A stretch of DNA of 64,000 nucleotides from Pararheinheimera marina (lineage in GTDB: Bacteria > Pseudomonadota > Gammaproteobacteria > Enterobacterales > Alteromonadaceae), in NCBI RefSeq assembly GCF_042654345.1, contig NZ_JBHSGB010000001.1, forward strand, positions 186,001 to 250,000, given 5' to 3'. A program made the translations under genes and the position numbers. This document shows, in pieces, positions 25,142-33,956 of this stretch. Positions within the stretch are counted from its first letter, which is position 1. Each line of letters starts with the position of its first letter. The notes beneath the pieces are model-generated. The model saw only the letters and a program-made list of their open reading frames with translations, did no database searches and was not told the DNA's origin.

Positions 25142-25302
25142 ATTCTGCTCCCAGTAAATCTGAAAACTTTCCGTCTAACAAACAAATGCCTGTAGAGCAG
25201 ATCTTCGATGCTGGTTACTGCTTGGGTGAATCAAGTGGTCAAAAGGGAAGACAATCTAGATGCGCGAGGGTGCCAGAATGCACCCCCTGAGTGAATAGCG
25301 AC

Positions 25303-25938
25303 TTATTGGCTGTCGGCCTGAGGCTCCAGGCCTTGCGGATAAAACCATTGATCCAACACTTGCTCCAGCTCTGCCAGACCTAATTTAGTTAATGAGCTAA
25401 ACACCTGTACTGTCACATCTCCCATAAAAGCCAACGAAGCTTCACGAACTTCCATCAGTACTTTTTTGCGTGGCCCAGGGCTCAGTTTGTCTGCTTTGGT
25501 CAGTAACAACAAAACTGGCAGTTGACTACCGACGGCCCAATGGATTAAATCCTGGTCCAGATCTTTCAGCGGGTGACGGATATCCATCAGCACCACCAAG
25601 CCTTTCAGGCTGTCACGCTTGACGAGGTATTCGCTTAAGGATTTTTGCCACTTCAGTTTAACTTCAAGTGGTACCTGAGCGTAACCATAACCTGGTAAAT
25701 CGATAAGACGCTGGTCTTCTCCCAAGGCAAATGTATTGATCAGCTGAGTCCGACCTGGTGTTTTACTGGTACGAGCCAGGCTTTTCTGCCGGGTCAGTGT
25801 ATTTAAAGCACTGGATTTTCCCGCATTAGAGCGTCCGGCGAACGCAACTTCGATGCCAGTATCTGCAGGTAATGCTTTAATGTCTGGGGCGCTAGTCAGA
25901 AAACTGGCTTTCTGATAATTGATTAAGGCTTTGTACAC
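25303..25938 (-). CDS. engB: ribosome biogenesis GTPase EngB (YihA/YsxC)
   Basis: A 211-residue essential GTPase for 50S subunit assembly. G1 is GRSNAGKSS (35-43), the switch/G2 region contains TPGRTQLINTF, G3 is DLPGYGYA and G4 is LLTKADKL. Length is standard. Converges with the polA-spf side and is separated from it by the small-RNA region. A GGTGC hairpin at 25268-25285 may be its weak terminator. Confidence 0.97.
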   Translation of the reverse strand: MYKALINYQKASFLTSAPDIKALPADTGIEVAFAGRSNAGKSSALNTLTRQKSLARTSKTPGRTQLINTFALGEDQRLIDLPGYGYAQVPLEVKLKWQKSLSEYLVKRDSLKGLVVLMDIRHPLKDLDQDLIHWAVGSQLPVLLLLTKADKLSPGPRKKVLMEVREASLAFMGDVTVQVFSSLTKLGLAELEQVLDQWFYPQGLEPQADSQ

Positions 25939-26120
25939 AGCCTGCTCCGATGGAAAAATTTGCGTTAGTGTAACGGATCCTGCCGATCCACAGAAGCATT
26001 ACTCCACTTTATGGGATTCTCAGTGGGCAAGAATCGTGTAAAATAGGCATAAATTATAAGGTCATTCACAACTTGGTTGCCAGCTTGCTGGTGGGTCATC
26101 GCGGACAGAGACGGAAAAAA

Positions 26121-26747
26121 ATGAAAAAATTCGCACTTCCACTCATGCTTCTTGTAGGTTTAGTGGGTTCAGCTTCAGCATTCGACGGTAATGCAGAAGC
26201 AGGAAAAGCCAAATCAGCAACATGTGCAGCCTGCCATGGTATGGATGGCAACAGCCCAACCGACATGTACCCTAAAATTGCCGGTCAGCATGCTGGTTAT
26301 ATCTTCAAACAGCTGAAAGAATTCAAACTGGGTGCAGAAACCGGCGGCAAACAAGGCCGTAATAACGCGGTGATGGCCGGTATGGTGGCGGCATTATCTG
26401 AGCAAGACATGAAAGACCTGGCTGCTTACTTTGCCAGCCAAACCATGAAACCAGGCAGCACCCCAGAAGATGTGGTTGCTAAAGGTGAAAAATTATTCCG
26501 CTCAGGTGATAAAGAACGCGGCATTGCTGCCTGTATCGCTTGTCACGGTCCACGTGGTGTCGGTCACAGCATGGCAGGCTTCCCGAAAATTTCGTTCCAG
26601 CACGCTGCTTACATTAAAACTCAGCTGGAATCGTTCCGTGCAGGCACCCGTTCTAACGATATGAACGGTATGATGCGCGATGTAGCGAAAAAGCTGACTG
26701 ACGAAGATATCGAAGTGTTATCTAAATACGTCGGTGGCCTGCACTAA
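26121..26747 (+). CDS. cytochrome c4 (diheme)
   Basis: A 208-residue diheme periplasmic cytochrome c. The signal peptide ends ASAF; two heme motifs, CAACHG (about residue 30) and CIACHG (about 130), sit in two similar domains, each with a distal Met. It carries electrons from the bc1 complex to terminal oxidases. The longer frame upstream to 26073 would ruin the signal peptide, so ATG 26121 is used. Followed by two strong hairpins. Confidence 0.95.
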   Translation: MKKFALPLMLLVGLVGSASAFDGNAEAGKAKSATCAACHGMDGNSPTDMYPKIAGQHAGYIFKQLKEFKLGAETGGKQGRNNAVMAGMVAALSEQDMKDLAAYFASQTMKPGSTPEDVVAKGEKLFRSGDKERGIAACIACHGPRGVGHSMAGFPKISFQHAAYIKTQLESFRAGTRSNDMNGMMRDVAKKLTDEDIEVLSKYVGGLH

Positions 26748-26760
26748 CAGCTACAGCACC

Positions 26761-26794
26761 AGCAAAAAGCCAGTCGGAAGATTGGCTTTTTGCT
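26761..26794 (+). terminator. cytochrome c4 terminator
   Basis: AGCAAAAAGCCA (26761-26772) pairs with TGGCTTTTTGCT (26783-26794); A/T tracts on both sides make it potentially bidirectional. Confidence 0.8.
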
Positions 26795-26804
26795 GCCAGG
26801 CCCA

Positions 26805-26839
26805 AAGAAAAAGGCCCACCTGTGGTGGGCCTTTTTCTT
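26805..26839. terminator. bidirectional terminator between cytochrome c4 and fkpA
   Basis: AAGAAAAAGGCCCACC-tgt-GGTGGGCCTTTTTCTT, a perfect 16-bp stem with T-runs on both strands, lying 10 nt beyond the fkpA stop. It serves both converging genes. Confidence 0.9.
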
Positions 26840-26848
26840 CAGTTCGAA

Positions 26849-27607
26849 TTACTTCGTTGCTTCTTCAGCTTTTGGCTGTTCAGCTTCTTCACCGATACCT
26901 AATAGTTCAACGTCAAATACAAGTACGCTGTTCGCTGGGATAGTGCCCATATCACGCTCGCCGTAGGCTAAATCGCTAGGGATAGTGAATTTGAACTTAG
27001 AGCCAACGCTCATCAGCTGCACACCTTCAGTCCAGCCTTTGATCACCTGATTCAGCGGGAATTGTGCCGGACCACGCTCTTTGGAACTGTCAAACTCAGT
27101 ACCATCAGTCAGTGTACCAGTGTAATGCACACGCACGACGTCCGTCGCTTTTGGTTTTGGACCATCAGCGGCTTGCACTACTTCATACTGCAGGCCAGAT
27201 TCTGTCACTGTCACGCCTGGTTTCTTAGCATTTTGTTCCAGGTAAGCTTTCCCAGCAGCGATGTTTTGCTCGGCCTGAGCTTTAGCCAGTTCAGTTTGTT
27301 TCTCACGCGCAGTTTGCTCTAACGCCACCATCACTTTCTGCACTTCTTCTTCAGTCAGCTGAGCTTTGCCAGCCAGTTGGTCCTGAATACCACGCAGGAT
27401 CACGTCAGAAGCCAGAGGTAAACCCAGTTTTTCGTGCTCTTTGATCGTGCTGTCGATAAAGCGGCCAGCGGATACGCCCAGGCTGTACGATTGTTTAGCA
27501 GCATCTGTGTCCAGAGTCAGTGGTTTTGGTTGTTCTGCTTCTTTATTGCAAGCAGTTAACGTGAAGACGGCTACCGCAATCAGCGATACCTTAGTCATTA
27601 AGCGCAT
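26849..27607 (-). CDS. fkpA: FKBP-type peptidyl-prolyl isomerase, FkpA/Mip-like lipoprotein
   Basis: A 252-residue envelope folding factor. The N-terminus TLTAC is a plausible lipobox, so it may be a lipoprotein like Mip, not freely periplasmic as in E. coli FkpA. Residues 30-130 are the helical dimerisation domain, 140-240 the FKBP domain with VHYTGTLTDGTEFDSS, VIKGWTEGVQLM and IPSDLAYGE. A Glu/Ala-rich tail follows. CGGAG precedes the ATG. Upstream and divergent is the beta-propeller lipoprotein. Confidence 0.92.
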   Translation of the reverse strand: MRLMTKVSLIAVAVFTLTACNKEAEQPKPLTLDTDAAKQSYSLGVSAGRFIDSTIKEHEKLGLPLASDVILRGIQDQLAGKAQLTEEEVQKVMVALEQTAREKQTELAKAQAEQNIAAGKAYLEQNAKKPGVTVTESGLQYEVVQAADGPKPKATDVVRVHYTGTLTDGTEFDSSKERGPAQFPLNQVIKGWTEGVQLMSVGSKFKFTIPSDLAYGERDMGTIPANSVLVFDVELLGIGEEAEQPKAEEATK

Positions 27608-27705
27608 GTAGTTCTCCGATAAATTACGCAGGTTGAGCTGTCAAAATTATGTTTTAATAAGTCTAAAGGTGTGAAACCACGGTCCTATACTAACGGTTTG
27701 TGCGT

Positions 27706-28689
27706 ATGACGTTAACCCATGGTGCGAAATATCTGTCGCTTTTTTTGGTCATTGGTCTGCTGGGCTGTAACAAAGTTCAACCAGAGCCGGTTCGGCAGGT
27801 GCTGCACAGCGAAAATCCCTCTTATGCAGCCAGCATCGACCAGGCTGGTAACAAGGTTGCCGTCTCCGCGGTGGACGCTGGCGTCACGGTCTGGGACATC
27901 CACAACGACACAGCTTTGTATGCGTTAAAGCACCAAGGAAAGGCAGATAACCAAATCCTTGCCTTAAGTCTGAGTCCGGATGGCAGTTCGCTCGCCACCG
28001 CAGACAGCCAGAATTTCGCCTTATGGCAGATGAGTGATGGTAAAAACCTCGGTTTCTGGGCTGTCAAGGACGCGACCATCCGGGACCTGGCCGTGGCCGA
28101 CAACGGCCAAAGCCTGCTAATCGCGCAAAGTGATGGCAAAGTCCAGCACCTGACACTGGCGACAGGCAGACGACTGGAGTTTCTCGGTCACAGCGAAAAC
28201 GTCAACTCGGTTGATTTGTCCGCCAACGGCCGCTTTGCGTTAAGCGGCTCGAATGATCATTACGCTTATTTCTGGGACACCAACAGCGCCCAAATCATTT
28301 ACAGTTTTCCGCACCCGAACCGGGTGACCAAAGTGGTGCTGGACCAGCAAGGGCGTTACGCCTTTACCTCTGGCAGCGAAGTCACAGCGTTTATCTGGGA
28401 TTTGAAAACCGGTAAAAAAATCAGTCAGCTGGCGCTATCCAGGGCCCAAATAATTACGGCGGCCCGCTTTAGTCCTGATGGACGCTTTTTGGTCACGGGG
28501 TCGCCATCGCGCGCTTTAGCCTTGTGGGACGTACACAGTGGTAAAAAGGTTCAGCAATGGCAGGTTCGGGCCATTCTGAACAGCAGACCGGCCAGTGCCG
28601 TGGTGCATGCGGTCGCTTTCTTATCCGACCAACAGATTATCAGTGAAAGTTCCAGTGGTATTGCCGAAGTATGGGAGGTTCGTAAGTGA
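27706..28689 (+). CDS. WD40-repeat beta-propeller lipoprotein
   Basis: A 327-residue predicted lipoprotein (LLGC lipobox near residue 22) consisting of seven or so WD-like blades such as LSLSPDGSSLATADSQNFALW, here seen as repeated SPDG/W-D pairs (VWDI, FWDT, IWDL, LWDV). Bacterial WD40 lipoproteins usually act as interaction scaffolds; no enzymatic residues are apparent. ATG 27706 or GTG 27700 could start it; neither has a clear ribosome site. Its stop overlaps the GTG of slyX. Confidence 0.8.
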   Translation: MTLTHGAKYLSLFLVIGLLGCNKVQPEPVRQVLHSENPSYAASIDQAGNKVAVSAVDAGVTVWDIHNDTALYALKHQGKADNQILALSLSPDGSSLATADSQNFALWQMSDGKNLGFWAVKDATIRDLAVADNGQSLLIAQSDGKVQHLTLATGRRLEFLGHSENVNSVDLSANGRFALSGSNDHYAYFWDTNSAQIIYSFPHPNRVTKVVLDQQGRYAFTSGSEVTAFIWDLKTGKKISQLALSRAQIITAARFSPDGRFLVTGSPSRALALWDVHSGKKVQQWQVRAILNSRPASAVVHAVAFLSDQQIISESSSGIAEVWEVRK

Positions 28690-28913
28690 CTCAGGCCGAG
28701 ACTGATCAGCTGCAACAGCAGATCATCGATTTAGAAAGTAAACTGGCATTTCAGGAGGACGCAGTGTTCGCCCTGAACAATGAATTGCTGGAACACCAGA
28801 AACGCATAGAGAAGTTGCAGCGCCAAGTGATTTTACTGGCAGAAAAACTCAGTCGGGGTGGTCAGAGCGACATTTTGACGCCAGAAGAGGAACCACCACC
28901 GCCGCATTATTAG
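28686..28913 (+). CDS. slyX: SlyX family protein
   Basis: A 75-residue coiled-coil protein of unknown function. The sequence is almost wholly heptad-like (LESKLAFQEDAVFALNNE), and the tail ends in the family PPPPHY. Starts with GTG in the overlap GTGA with the WD40 gene stop, implying translational coupling. slyX near fkpA is conserved in enterobacteria. Confidence 0.93.
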   Translation: MTQAETDQLQQQIIDLESKLAFQEDAVFALNNELLEHQKRIEKLQRQVILLAEKLSRGGQSDILTPEEEPPPPHY

Positions 28914-28922
28914 GCCAGGCCT

Positions 28923-29135
28923 TTATTCGGGTTTAAATACCCCAATCACCTGTTCAGCAGGGCGCGCCTGTTTGGCGACTTGCTGTTCAGGCTGCACCAT
29001 CTGATAGTGGCACTGCACGCACTCTACCTTTTCCACATTGTTTTCCTGAAACAACATCATGGTGTCGACGGCTTTGCATTCCGGGCAGGTGGCGCCAGCA
29101 ATAAAACGTTTTTTCTTCCGGATCGTCGTGTTCAT
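28923..29135 (-). CDS. yheV: YheV family putative zinc-ribbon protein
   Basis: A 70-residue protein with two CxxC pairs (CPECKAVDTMM and CVQCHYQ), probably binding zinc. The N-terminal KKRFIAGA and C-terminal EQVIGVFKP match E. coli YheV. Function unknown. Part of the slyX-yheV-yheS block. Confidence 0.93.
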   Translation of the reverse strand: MNTTIRKKKRFIAGATCPECKAVDTMMLFQENNVEKVECVQCHYQMVQPEQQVAKQARPAEQVIGVFKPE

Positions 29136-29213
29136 ACTCTACAATTCGCTTTTTTGTCAGATGTCTGATGGTTTGGCCTGTCAACAGGCCCAGTGTGCTC
29201 AGGACCCCGTTTT

Positions 29214-31118
29214 ATGATCCAGCTGCAACAACTTGAACTGCGCCGTGGCATTAAATGCCTGTTGAAGGACGCTAATCTTACCGTATTTCCAGGCCAGCGC
29301 GTCGGAATAATTGGTGCCAACGGTTGTGGCAAATCCAGTTTATTCGCCTTGCTGCAACACAAACTGCAGCCGGATGCCGGCACAGTCAGTATTCCATCCA
29401 GCTGGAGCATCGCTACGGTCGCCCAGGAAACGCCGGCGCTCGACATCAGCGCGATGGATTATGTACTGCAGGGCGACAGCCAATTGTACCCTTTATTGCA
29501 GCAGTTGAAGATCACCGACGGTTCTGTGGATCTAGCCTCGGTGCATCACCAGATTGAAGCGCTGGACGGCTACCGTGCCGAAGCCAAAGCGGGCACCTTA
29601 CTGGACGGTCTGGGGTTTTCTGGCGCCGCACAGCAACACAGCGTTAAATCATTTTCGGGTGGCTGGCGGATGCGCCTGAACCTGGCCCGTGCGCTGATGC
29701 AACCGGCCCAGCTGCTGCTGCTCGACGAACCAACCAACCACCTTGATTTAGACGCAGTGCTCTGGCTGGAAAAATACCTGGCCGGTTATGACGGCACCTT
29801 ATTGCTGATCAGCCACGACCGCGATTTCCTCGACGCCGTAGTGGATGGCACAGTGCATATTGAGCACCAGACTTTAACGCTTTACAAAGGCAACTACAGC
29901 GCCTTTGAACGCCAGCGCGCCGAACATTTAGCCCAACAGCAATCCAACTTTGAGAAGCAACAGCGTCAGGTAGCGCACCTGCAAAAGTTTATCGACCGCT
30001 TTAAAGCTCAAGCCACCAAAGCCAAGCAGGCTCAGAGCCGGATCAAGGCACTGGAACGCATGACCTTATTAGCCCCGGCCCATGTCGACTCACCGTTTCA
30101 CTTTGAGTTTTTACCGCCGCGCACGTTACCAAATCCTTTGTTGAAGCTGGAAAACGTCAAAGCCGGTTACGGCGACACCAGCATACTGCAGCAGATTAAC
30201 TTTCAGCTGCTGCCTGGCAGCCGTATCGGTTTGTTAGGCCGCAATGGCGCAGGTAAATCCACGCTGATTAAGCTGCTGTCTGGCAGTATGCCGCCGCAGG
30301 CTGGTGACCTCTGGTATGCCAGTGGTGTGTCTATTGGTTATTTCGCCCAGCACCAATTGGAAACCCTGCGACCACAAGATTCGCCCTTACAACACTTAGT
30401 CCGCTTAGCGCCAAACGCCACAGAGCAGCAACTGCGCGATTATATTGGTGGTTTTGGTTTCCATGGCGATAAAGCGCTGGAAGCCTGCGCGCCGTTTTCT
30501 GGCGGCGAAAAAGCCCGCCTGGTGTTGGCGTTGCTGGTGTATCAGCGCCCTAACCTGCTGCTGCTGGACGAACCGACCAACCACCTGGACCTCGACATGC
30601 GCGAAGCCATTGTGATGGCGCTGCAGAGCTTTGAAGGCGCCATTGTGGTGGTATCGCACGACCGCCATTTATTGGCCAGCACCACAGACGAGTTTTATCT
30701 GGTCGCGCATGGCAAGGTCGCCCCTTTTGCTGGCGATCTGGCCGATTATTACCAGTGGTTACAACAGGACCAAAAAGCCAGCGCCGAGCCTAAGGCCGAA
30801 GCGGCCGGCAGTGCGGTGCAACGTAAGGATCAAAAACGACTGGAAGCTGACCTGCGCAACCTACTGCGGCCACTGAAGCAAAAAATTGAGAAGTTGGAGC
30901 AACAGCAGGATAAGCTGCAACAGGCGCTGTCGGCCATTGAACAGCAGCTGGCCGATACCAGCCTGTACGAGGCCAGTCGCAAAGCCGATTTAACCCGTGT
31001 GCTGAACGAACAGCAGCAACAACAGAAAACGCTGCAACAAACCGAAGAAGACTGGTTTGCCGCTCAGGAAGAATGGGAAGAAAAAACCGAAGGCTTCTGG
31101 GCCCAGCAGAATGGATAA
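29214..31118 (+). CDS. yheS: ABC-F family ATP-binding protein YheS
   Basis: A 634-residue cytosolic ABC-F protein, two ATPase domains and no membrane segment; the family acts on ribosomes. Domain 1 has GANGCGKSS and SGGWRMRLNLARAL then LLLLDEPTNHLDLDAV; domain 2 has GRNGAGKST, SGGEKARLVLALL and DEPTNHLDLDM. The linker carries KATKAKQAQSRIKALERM, matching E. coli YheS, and a coiled-coil C-terminus follows. ATG 29214, with AGGA upstream, is used in place of the GTG at 29193. Confidence 0.96.
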   Translation: MIQLQQLELRRGIKCLLKDANLTVFPGQRVGIIGANGCGKSSLFALLQHKLQPDAGTVSIPSSWSIATVAQETPALDISAMDYVLQGDSQLYPLLQQLKITDGSVDLASVHHQIEALDGYRAEAKAGTLLDGLGFSGAAQQHSVKSFSGGWRMRLNLARALMQPAQLLLLDEPTNHLDLDAVLWLEKYLAGYDGTLLLISHDRDFLDAVVDGTVHIEHQTLTLYKGNYSAFERQRAEHLAQQQSNFEKQQRQVAHLQKFIDRFKAQATKAKQAQSRIKALERMTLLAPAHVDSPFHFEFLPPRTLPNPLLKLENVKAGYGDTSILQQINFQLLPGSRIGLLGRNGAGKSTLIKLLSGSMPPQAGDLWYASGVSIGYFAQHQLETLRPQDSPLQHLVRLAPNATEQQLRDYIGGFGFHGDKALEACAPFSGGEKARLVLALLVYQRPNLLLLDEPTNHLDLDMREAIVMALQSFEGAIVVVSHDRHLLASTTDEFYLVAHGKVAPFAGDLADYYQWLQQDQKASAEPKAEAAGSAVQRKDQKRLEADLRNLLRPLKQKIEKLEQQQDKLQQALSAIEQQLADTSLYEASRKADLTRVLNEQQQQQKTLQQTEEDWFAAQEEWEEKTEGFWAQQNG

Positions 31119-31596
31119 TACCCAGTTCTGGCAGTTCAGTCTGGCTTTGTACCCGCCTAATCAGCAACTGTTGCTGCAATGGCAGGACCACTACCAGCTG
31201 AACGTCAATCTGGCGTTGTTTCTGCTGTTTTTACACCGGCACCAGCAACCGCTGTCTGAAGCTGGTTTAGTGTCGCTGCAACAGCAGTTGCAGCTGTTCG
31301 GTCAGCAAGTCACCCAGCCACTGCGTTCGGTGCGCCGTGCCGTACCTACGCCCTGGCTGGACGAAAACCTGCAGCGGCCATTTCGCCAGCAGCTACTCCA
31401 CGCTGAGCTGGCGGCCGAACAGCTGGAGCAGCAGCTGTTGCTGCAGCACTATGCTCAACTCCCTGGCGCCACCACTGGCAGCGCCAATGCAGAGCTGCTG
31501 ACCCGCTACCTAGAGTTATTGCAGGCACCCACCGGGCAGCTACAGCAGCAGATTATTGATCTGTATCAACAAGCAGAACAGCTGCAGCAGCCCTAG
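31111..31596 (+). CDS. TIGR02444 (DUF2390) family protein
   Basis: A 161-residue helical protein starting with the family pattern FWQFSLALYPPNQQLLLQWQD, then LNVNLALFLLFLHRH and the RSVRRA segment. Function unknown. It overlaps the yheS stop by 8 nt, so translation is coupled. Unusually rich in Gln and Leu. Confidence 0.82.
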   Translation: MDNTQFWQFSLALYPPNQQLLLQWQDHYQLNVNLALFLLFLHRHQQPLSEAGLVSLQQQLQLFGQQVTQPLRSVRRAVPTPWLDENLQRPFRQQLLHAELAAEQLEQQLLLQHYAQLPGATTGSANAELLTRYLELLQAPTGQLQQQIIDLYQQAEQLQQP

Positions 31597-31679
31597 CCAG
31601 CAGACTTTGATCTACATCAGATCAGCCGTACGCCTCTCTCACTAAGCTGGGTATATATCCACAGAGAAGGAGCAACACC

Positions 31680-31808
31680 ATGAATGTCTGGCAACAATTT
31701 GTGCAAGACCCGGTCATTTTTATTTCATTCAGCGGTCTGGCGCTGGTGATTGGGCTCTGCCTGTTTTATGCGGGTTATTTTCTGTATAAAACCAGCCATA
31801 ACGAATAA
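31680..31808 (+). CDS. DUF3149-like single-pass membrane microprotein (42 aa)
   Basis: A short frame: N-terminal amphipathic MNVWQQFVQDPV, one membrane span of about 22 residues (IFISFSGLALVIGLCLFYAGYF) broken here only for description, and a short basic tail YKTSHNE. GGAG lies 9 nt before the ATG. Length and layout resemble the DUF3149 family of tiny inner-membrane proteins; function unknown. Confidence 0.65.
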   Translation: MNVWQQFVQDPVIFISFSGLALVIGLCLFYAGYFLYKTSHNE

Positions 31809-31817
31809 CCAGGCCGG

Positions 31818-33398
31818 TCAGCGGATTAACTGAGGTTTCAGCTGCTCCAGCTGCCACAGCGTCAGGCCAAATATGGTCAATTGTGGATTCGCTCCCAGGC
31901 TGCTCGGCAGTATGGAGCCATCCAGCACCGACAGGTTGTGCAGCTGGTGATGGCCACCATCCGGACGCACCACCCCTTTGGCCGGGTCTTGGCTCATGCT
32001 ACAGCCTCCCATCACATGGGCACTGGCCAAAGTACAAAGGTAAGGTGCCAGTTCCAGCTGGTTGATAGCGGTTTTCGCTTCTGACCAGCTGCGGTAATGC
32101 AGAGCCTGTTGGTGCAGCGGCAGCACAGTTTTGGCACCGGCAGCAAACTGCACTTCTGCCATAGCCAATAATGCCTTGCGGGCGCCTTGCCAGAAGTAAG
32201 GGCTAAAGGGGTAATGCAATACAGGCTCGGCCGCTGCATCCAGTTTCACCACGCCACCGGGACTGTCCGGATGAAAACCATCGCGCAACAGCGCAATACA
32301 CACCTGTAGCTGATTAAACTGCTGCATTAACGCGGCATGCGCTTCGGCATGACCGGTCAGTTTGCTGGCCATTAACACAGGATGCACAGGTGCCACTTCC
32401 AGCTTAAACCCCATACTGCCATCGTCAGGCCAGACAAACTGGTCCGAATACACCGACTGTGGTGCACCACAGTGGCCGGCGATCTGCTCTGGATAAAAAG
32501 CCCCTGAAATCAGGCTTGGGTGCAGGCAGGTGCGTTTGCCCAATTGGGCGTACGGGTCCGGCGCACCTGAGCGCAGCAGTAACGCCGGTGAACCCAGGGC
32601 TCCGGCCGCCAAAATAAAATGCCTGGCTTCAAACCGAAGCAGCGGGCTGCTTTGGGGCTGAAAATACGAGTCCACCGGCACAGCTTCCAGCGCTTGCACT
32701 GTGGAGCCAGACCACAACAAGCGTCTGGCACTGAGGTTACTGATCAATAAAGCGCCATGCTGTAACGCTGCCGGAATGGCACTGACCAGCATCGATTGTT
32801 TGGCATTTAGCGGGCAGCCCATACCGCAGTAGCCCAAATTCGCACAACCTTTTACATTACGGTGGATCTGGCTGTAGCTCCAACCAAGCTGCTCGCAGCC
32901 CTGACGCAGTTTGTCATTGTTGGCATTGGGCGCGATGGCCCAAGGGGAGATATTCAGCCGCTGCTCGGCCTGCTGGAAATAAGGATCCAGCTGTTCGGGA
33001 CTGAATGGCAAATCAAACTCAGACCGCCAATAACTTAAAGTCGGCGCCGGCGTGCGAATAGAGGTAGTCCAATTGACGGTGGTAGAGCCTCCGACGGTGC
33101 GGCCCTGAAGCAGGCTAATCGCCTGATCGGCTGTTTTGCGGCCTGCGCCATCCTGATACAGCGCCGGGTACGCCCAACGCTCCTGCTGTTGAAACTGCCC
33201 CCCTTCCTGTAAAGAGCCCATTTCCAGCAGTATCACGTCCAGCCCGGCCCTGCTTAACTGCTCTGCAGCAGTCGCGCCACCGGCACCAGAGCCGACAATC
33301 ACCACATCAGCCCGCCAGGTTTGAGCTTCTGTCAGTTGACGGGCATCCAGATAACGCCAACCCGCGGCTACCCCATCGGCAATGATATTTTTACTCAT
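31818..33398 (-). CDS. GMC family FAD-dependent oxidoreductase
   Basis: A 526-residue flavoenzyme. The FAD site GSGAGGATAAEQLSRAG is near residue 35, with LQGRTVGGSTTVNW typical of the alcohol-oxidase/dehydrogenase branch, and the C-terminal GGCSMSQDPAKGVVRPDG and NPQLTIFGL. A Cys-rich CANLGYCGMGCP near residue 190 resembles that of long-chain alcohol oxidases. It has no signal peptide; export would depend on the Tat partner just upstream, whose stop overlaps its start (ATGA). It may oxidise an alcohol or sugar; substrate and electron acceptor are unknown. Confidence 0.85.
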   Translation of the reverse strand: MSKNIIADGVAAGWRYLDARQLTEAQTWRADVVIVGSGAGGATAAEQLSRAGLDVILLEMGSLQEGGQFQQQERWAYPALYQDGAGRKTADQAISLLQGRTVGGSTTVNWTTSIRTPAPTLSYWRSEFDLPFSPEQLDPYFQQAEQRLNISPWAIAPNANNDKLRQGCEQLGWSYSQIHRNVKGCANLGYCGMGCPLNAKQSMLVSAIPAALQHGALLISNLSARRLLWSGSTVQALEAVPVDSYFQPQSSPLLRFEARHFILAAGALGSPALLLRSGAPDPYAQLGKRTCLHPSLISGAFYPEQIAGHCGAPQSVYSDQFVWPDDGSMGFKLEVAPVHPVLMASKLTGHAEAHAALMQQFNQLQVCIALLRDGFHPDSPGGVVKLDAAAEPVLHYPFSPYFWQGARKALLAMAEVQFAAGAKTVLPLHQQALHYRSWSEAKTAINQLELAPYLCTLASAHVMGGCSMSQDPAKGVVRPDGGHHQLHNLSVLDGSILPSSLGANPQLTIFGLTLWQLEQLKPQLIR

Positions 33399-33904
33399 AG
33401 CGCAGCAACCGGGTTAAACACAGGCGGCTGATACTGCAATGGCTGCCAGTGCGCCGGGTCGCCATAATAAGCGCCCAGCAGCAGCTCTTTACAAGCCGCA
33501 TAGGCCTGTTGCATCAGCTGCAGGTAGCTATCACGCCAGCTGTCGAGCAACCGCAAACGCTCCACCAGCGGCAGCTCTGTAAGACTTAACCAATGCCCGG
33601 TCAAAGCCAGCCGCAGCAAATCTGTCTCCAGCACAGCAAACAGTTGGTGCAGCTGTGCCTGCTGGCTTTTCGCCAGAAACCCCAGATACTGCAAAACCGC
33701 CTGACGGGTCTGCCGGAGTTGCTGCGCCGCCAGTTGAGGGTCGTGCGGCAAGGCACCCGCCAATAACGCGGGCAACAACGCTTCCACGACCAAAGTCGCA
33801 CTGTCGGCGCTGCCGTCGGCCTGTTGATACTGGTATACTGTCCACCCTGTGCTGGCGCTGACCAGCAGCGCCAGGGTGCTGAAAAGAAACTGGCGTCTGT
33901 GCAT
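33395..33904 (-). CDS. Tat-signal small subunit partner of the GMC oxidoreductase
   Basis: A 169-residue protein opening with MHRRQFLFSTLALLVSAS, a twin-arginine signal. The rest is helical with a conserved-looking LLGAYYGDPAHWQPLQYQPP near the C-terminus. This resembles gluconate 2-dehydrogenase subunit 3-type partners that carry a folded GMC subunit through the Tat system. ATG 33904 is used since it gives the Tat motif; longer upstream frame is antisense to yheT. Confidence 0.75.
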   Translation of the reverse strand: MHRRQFLFSTLALLVSASTGWTVYQYQQADGSADSATLVVEALLPALLAGALPHDPQLAAQQLRQTRQAVLQYLGFLAKSQQAQLHQLFAVLETDLLRLALTGHWLSLTELPLVERLRLLDSWRDSYLQLMQQAYAACKELLLGAYYGDPAHWQPLQYQPPVFNPVAAL

Positions 33905-33956
33905 TGTTGTTCTGGTCCGGCCAGGAAATCGAAAGTTTGATTGTTGAGTAGACACT

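Noticed and set aside
24569..25302. tRNA, CRISPR or mobile element in the polA-engB spacer
   Set aside because: No cloverleaf, spaced repeats, terminal repeats or transposase; the region is explained by a terminator, Spot 42 and the candidate sRNA.
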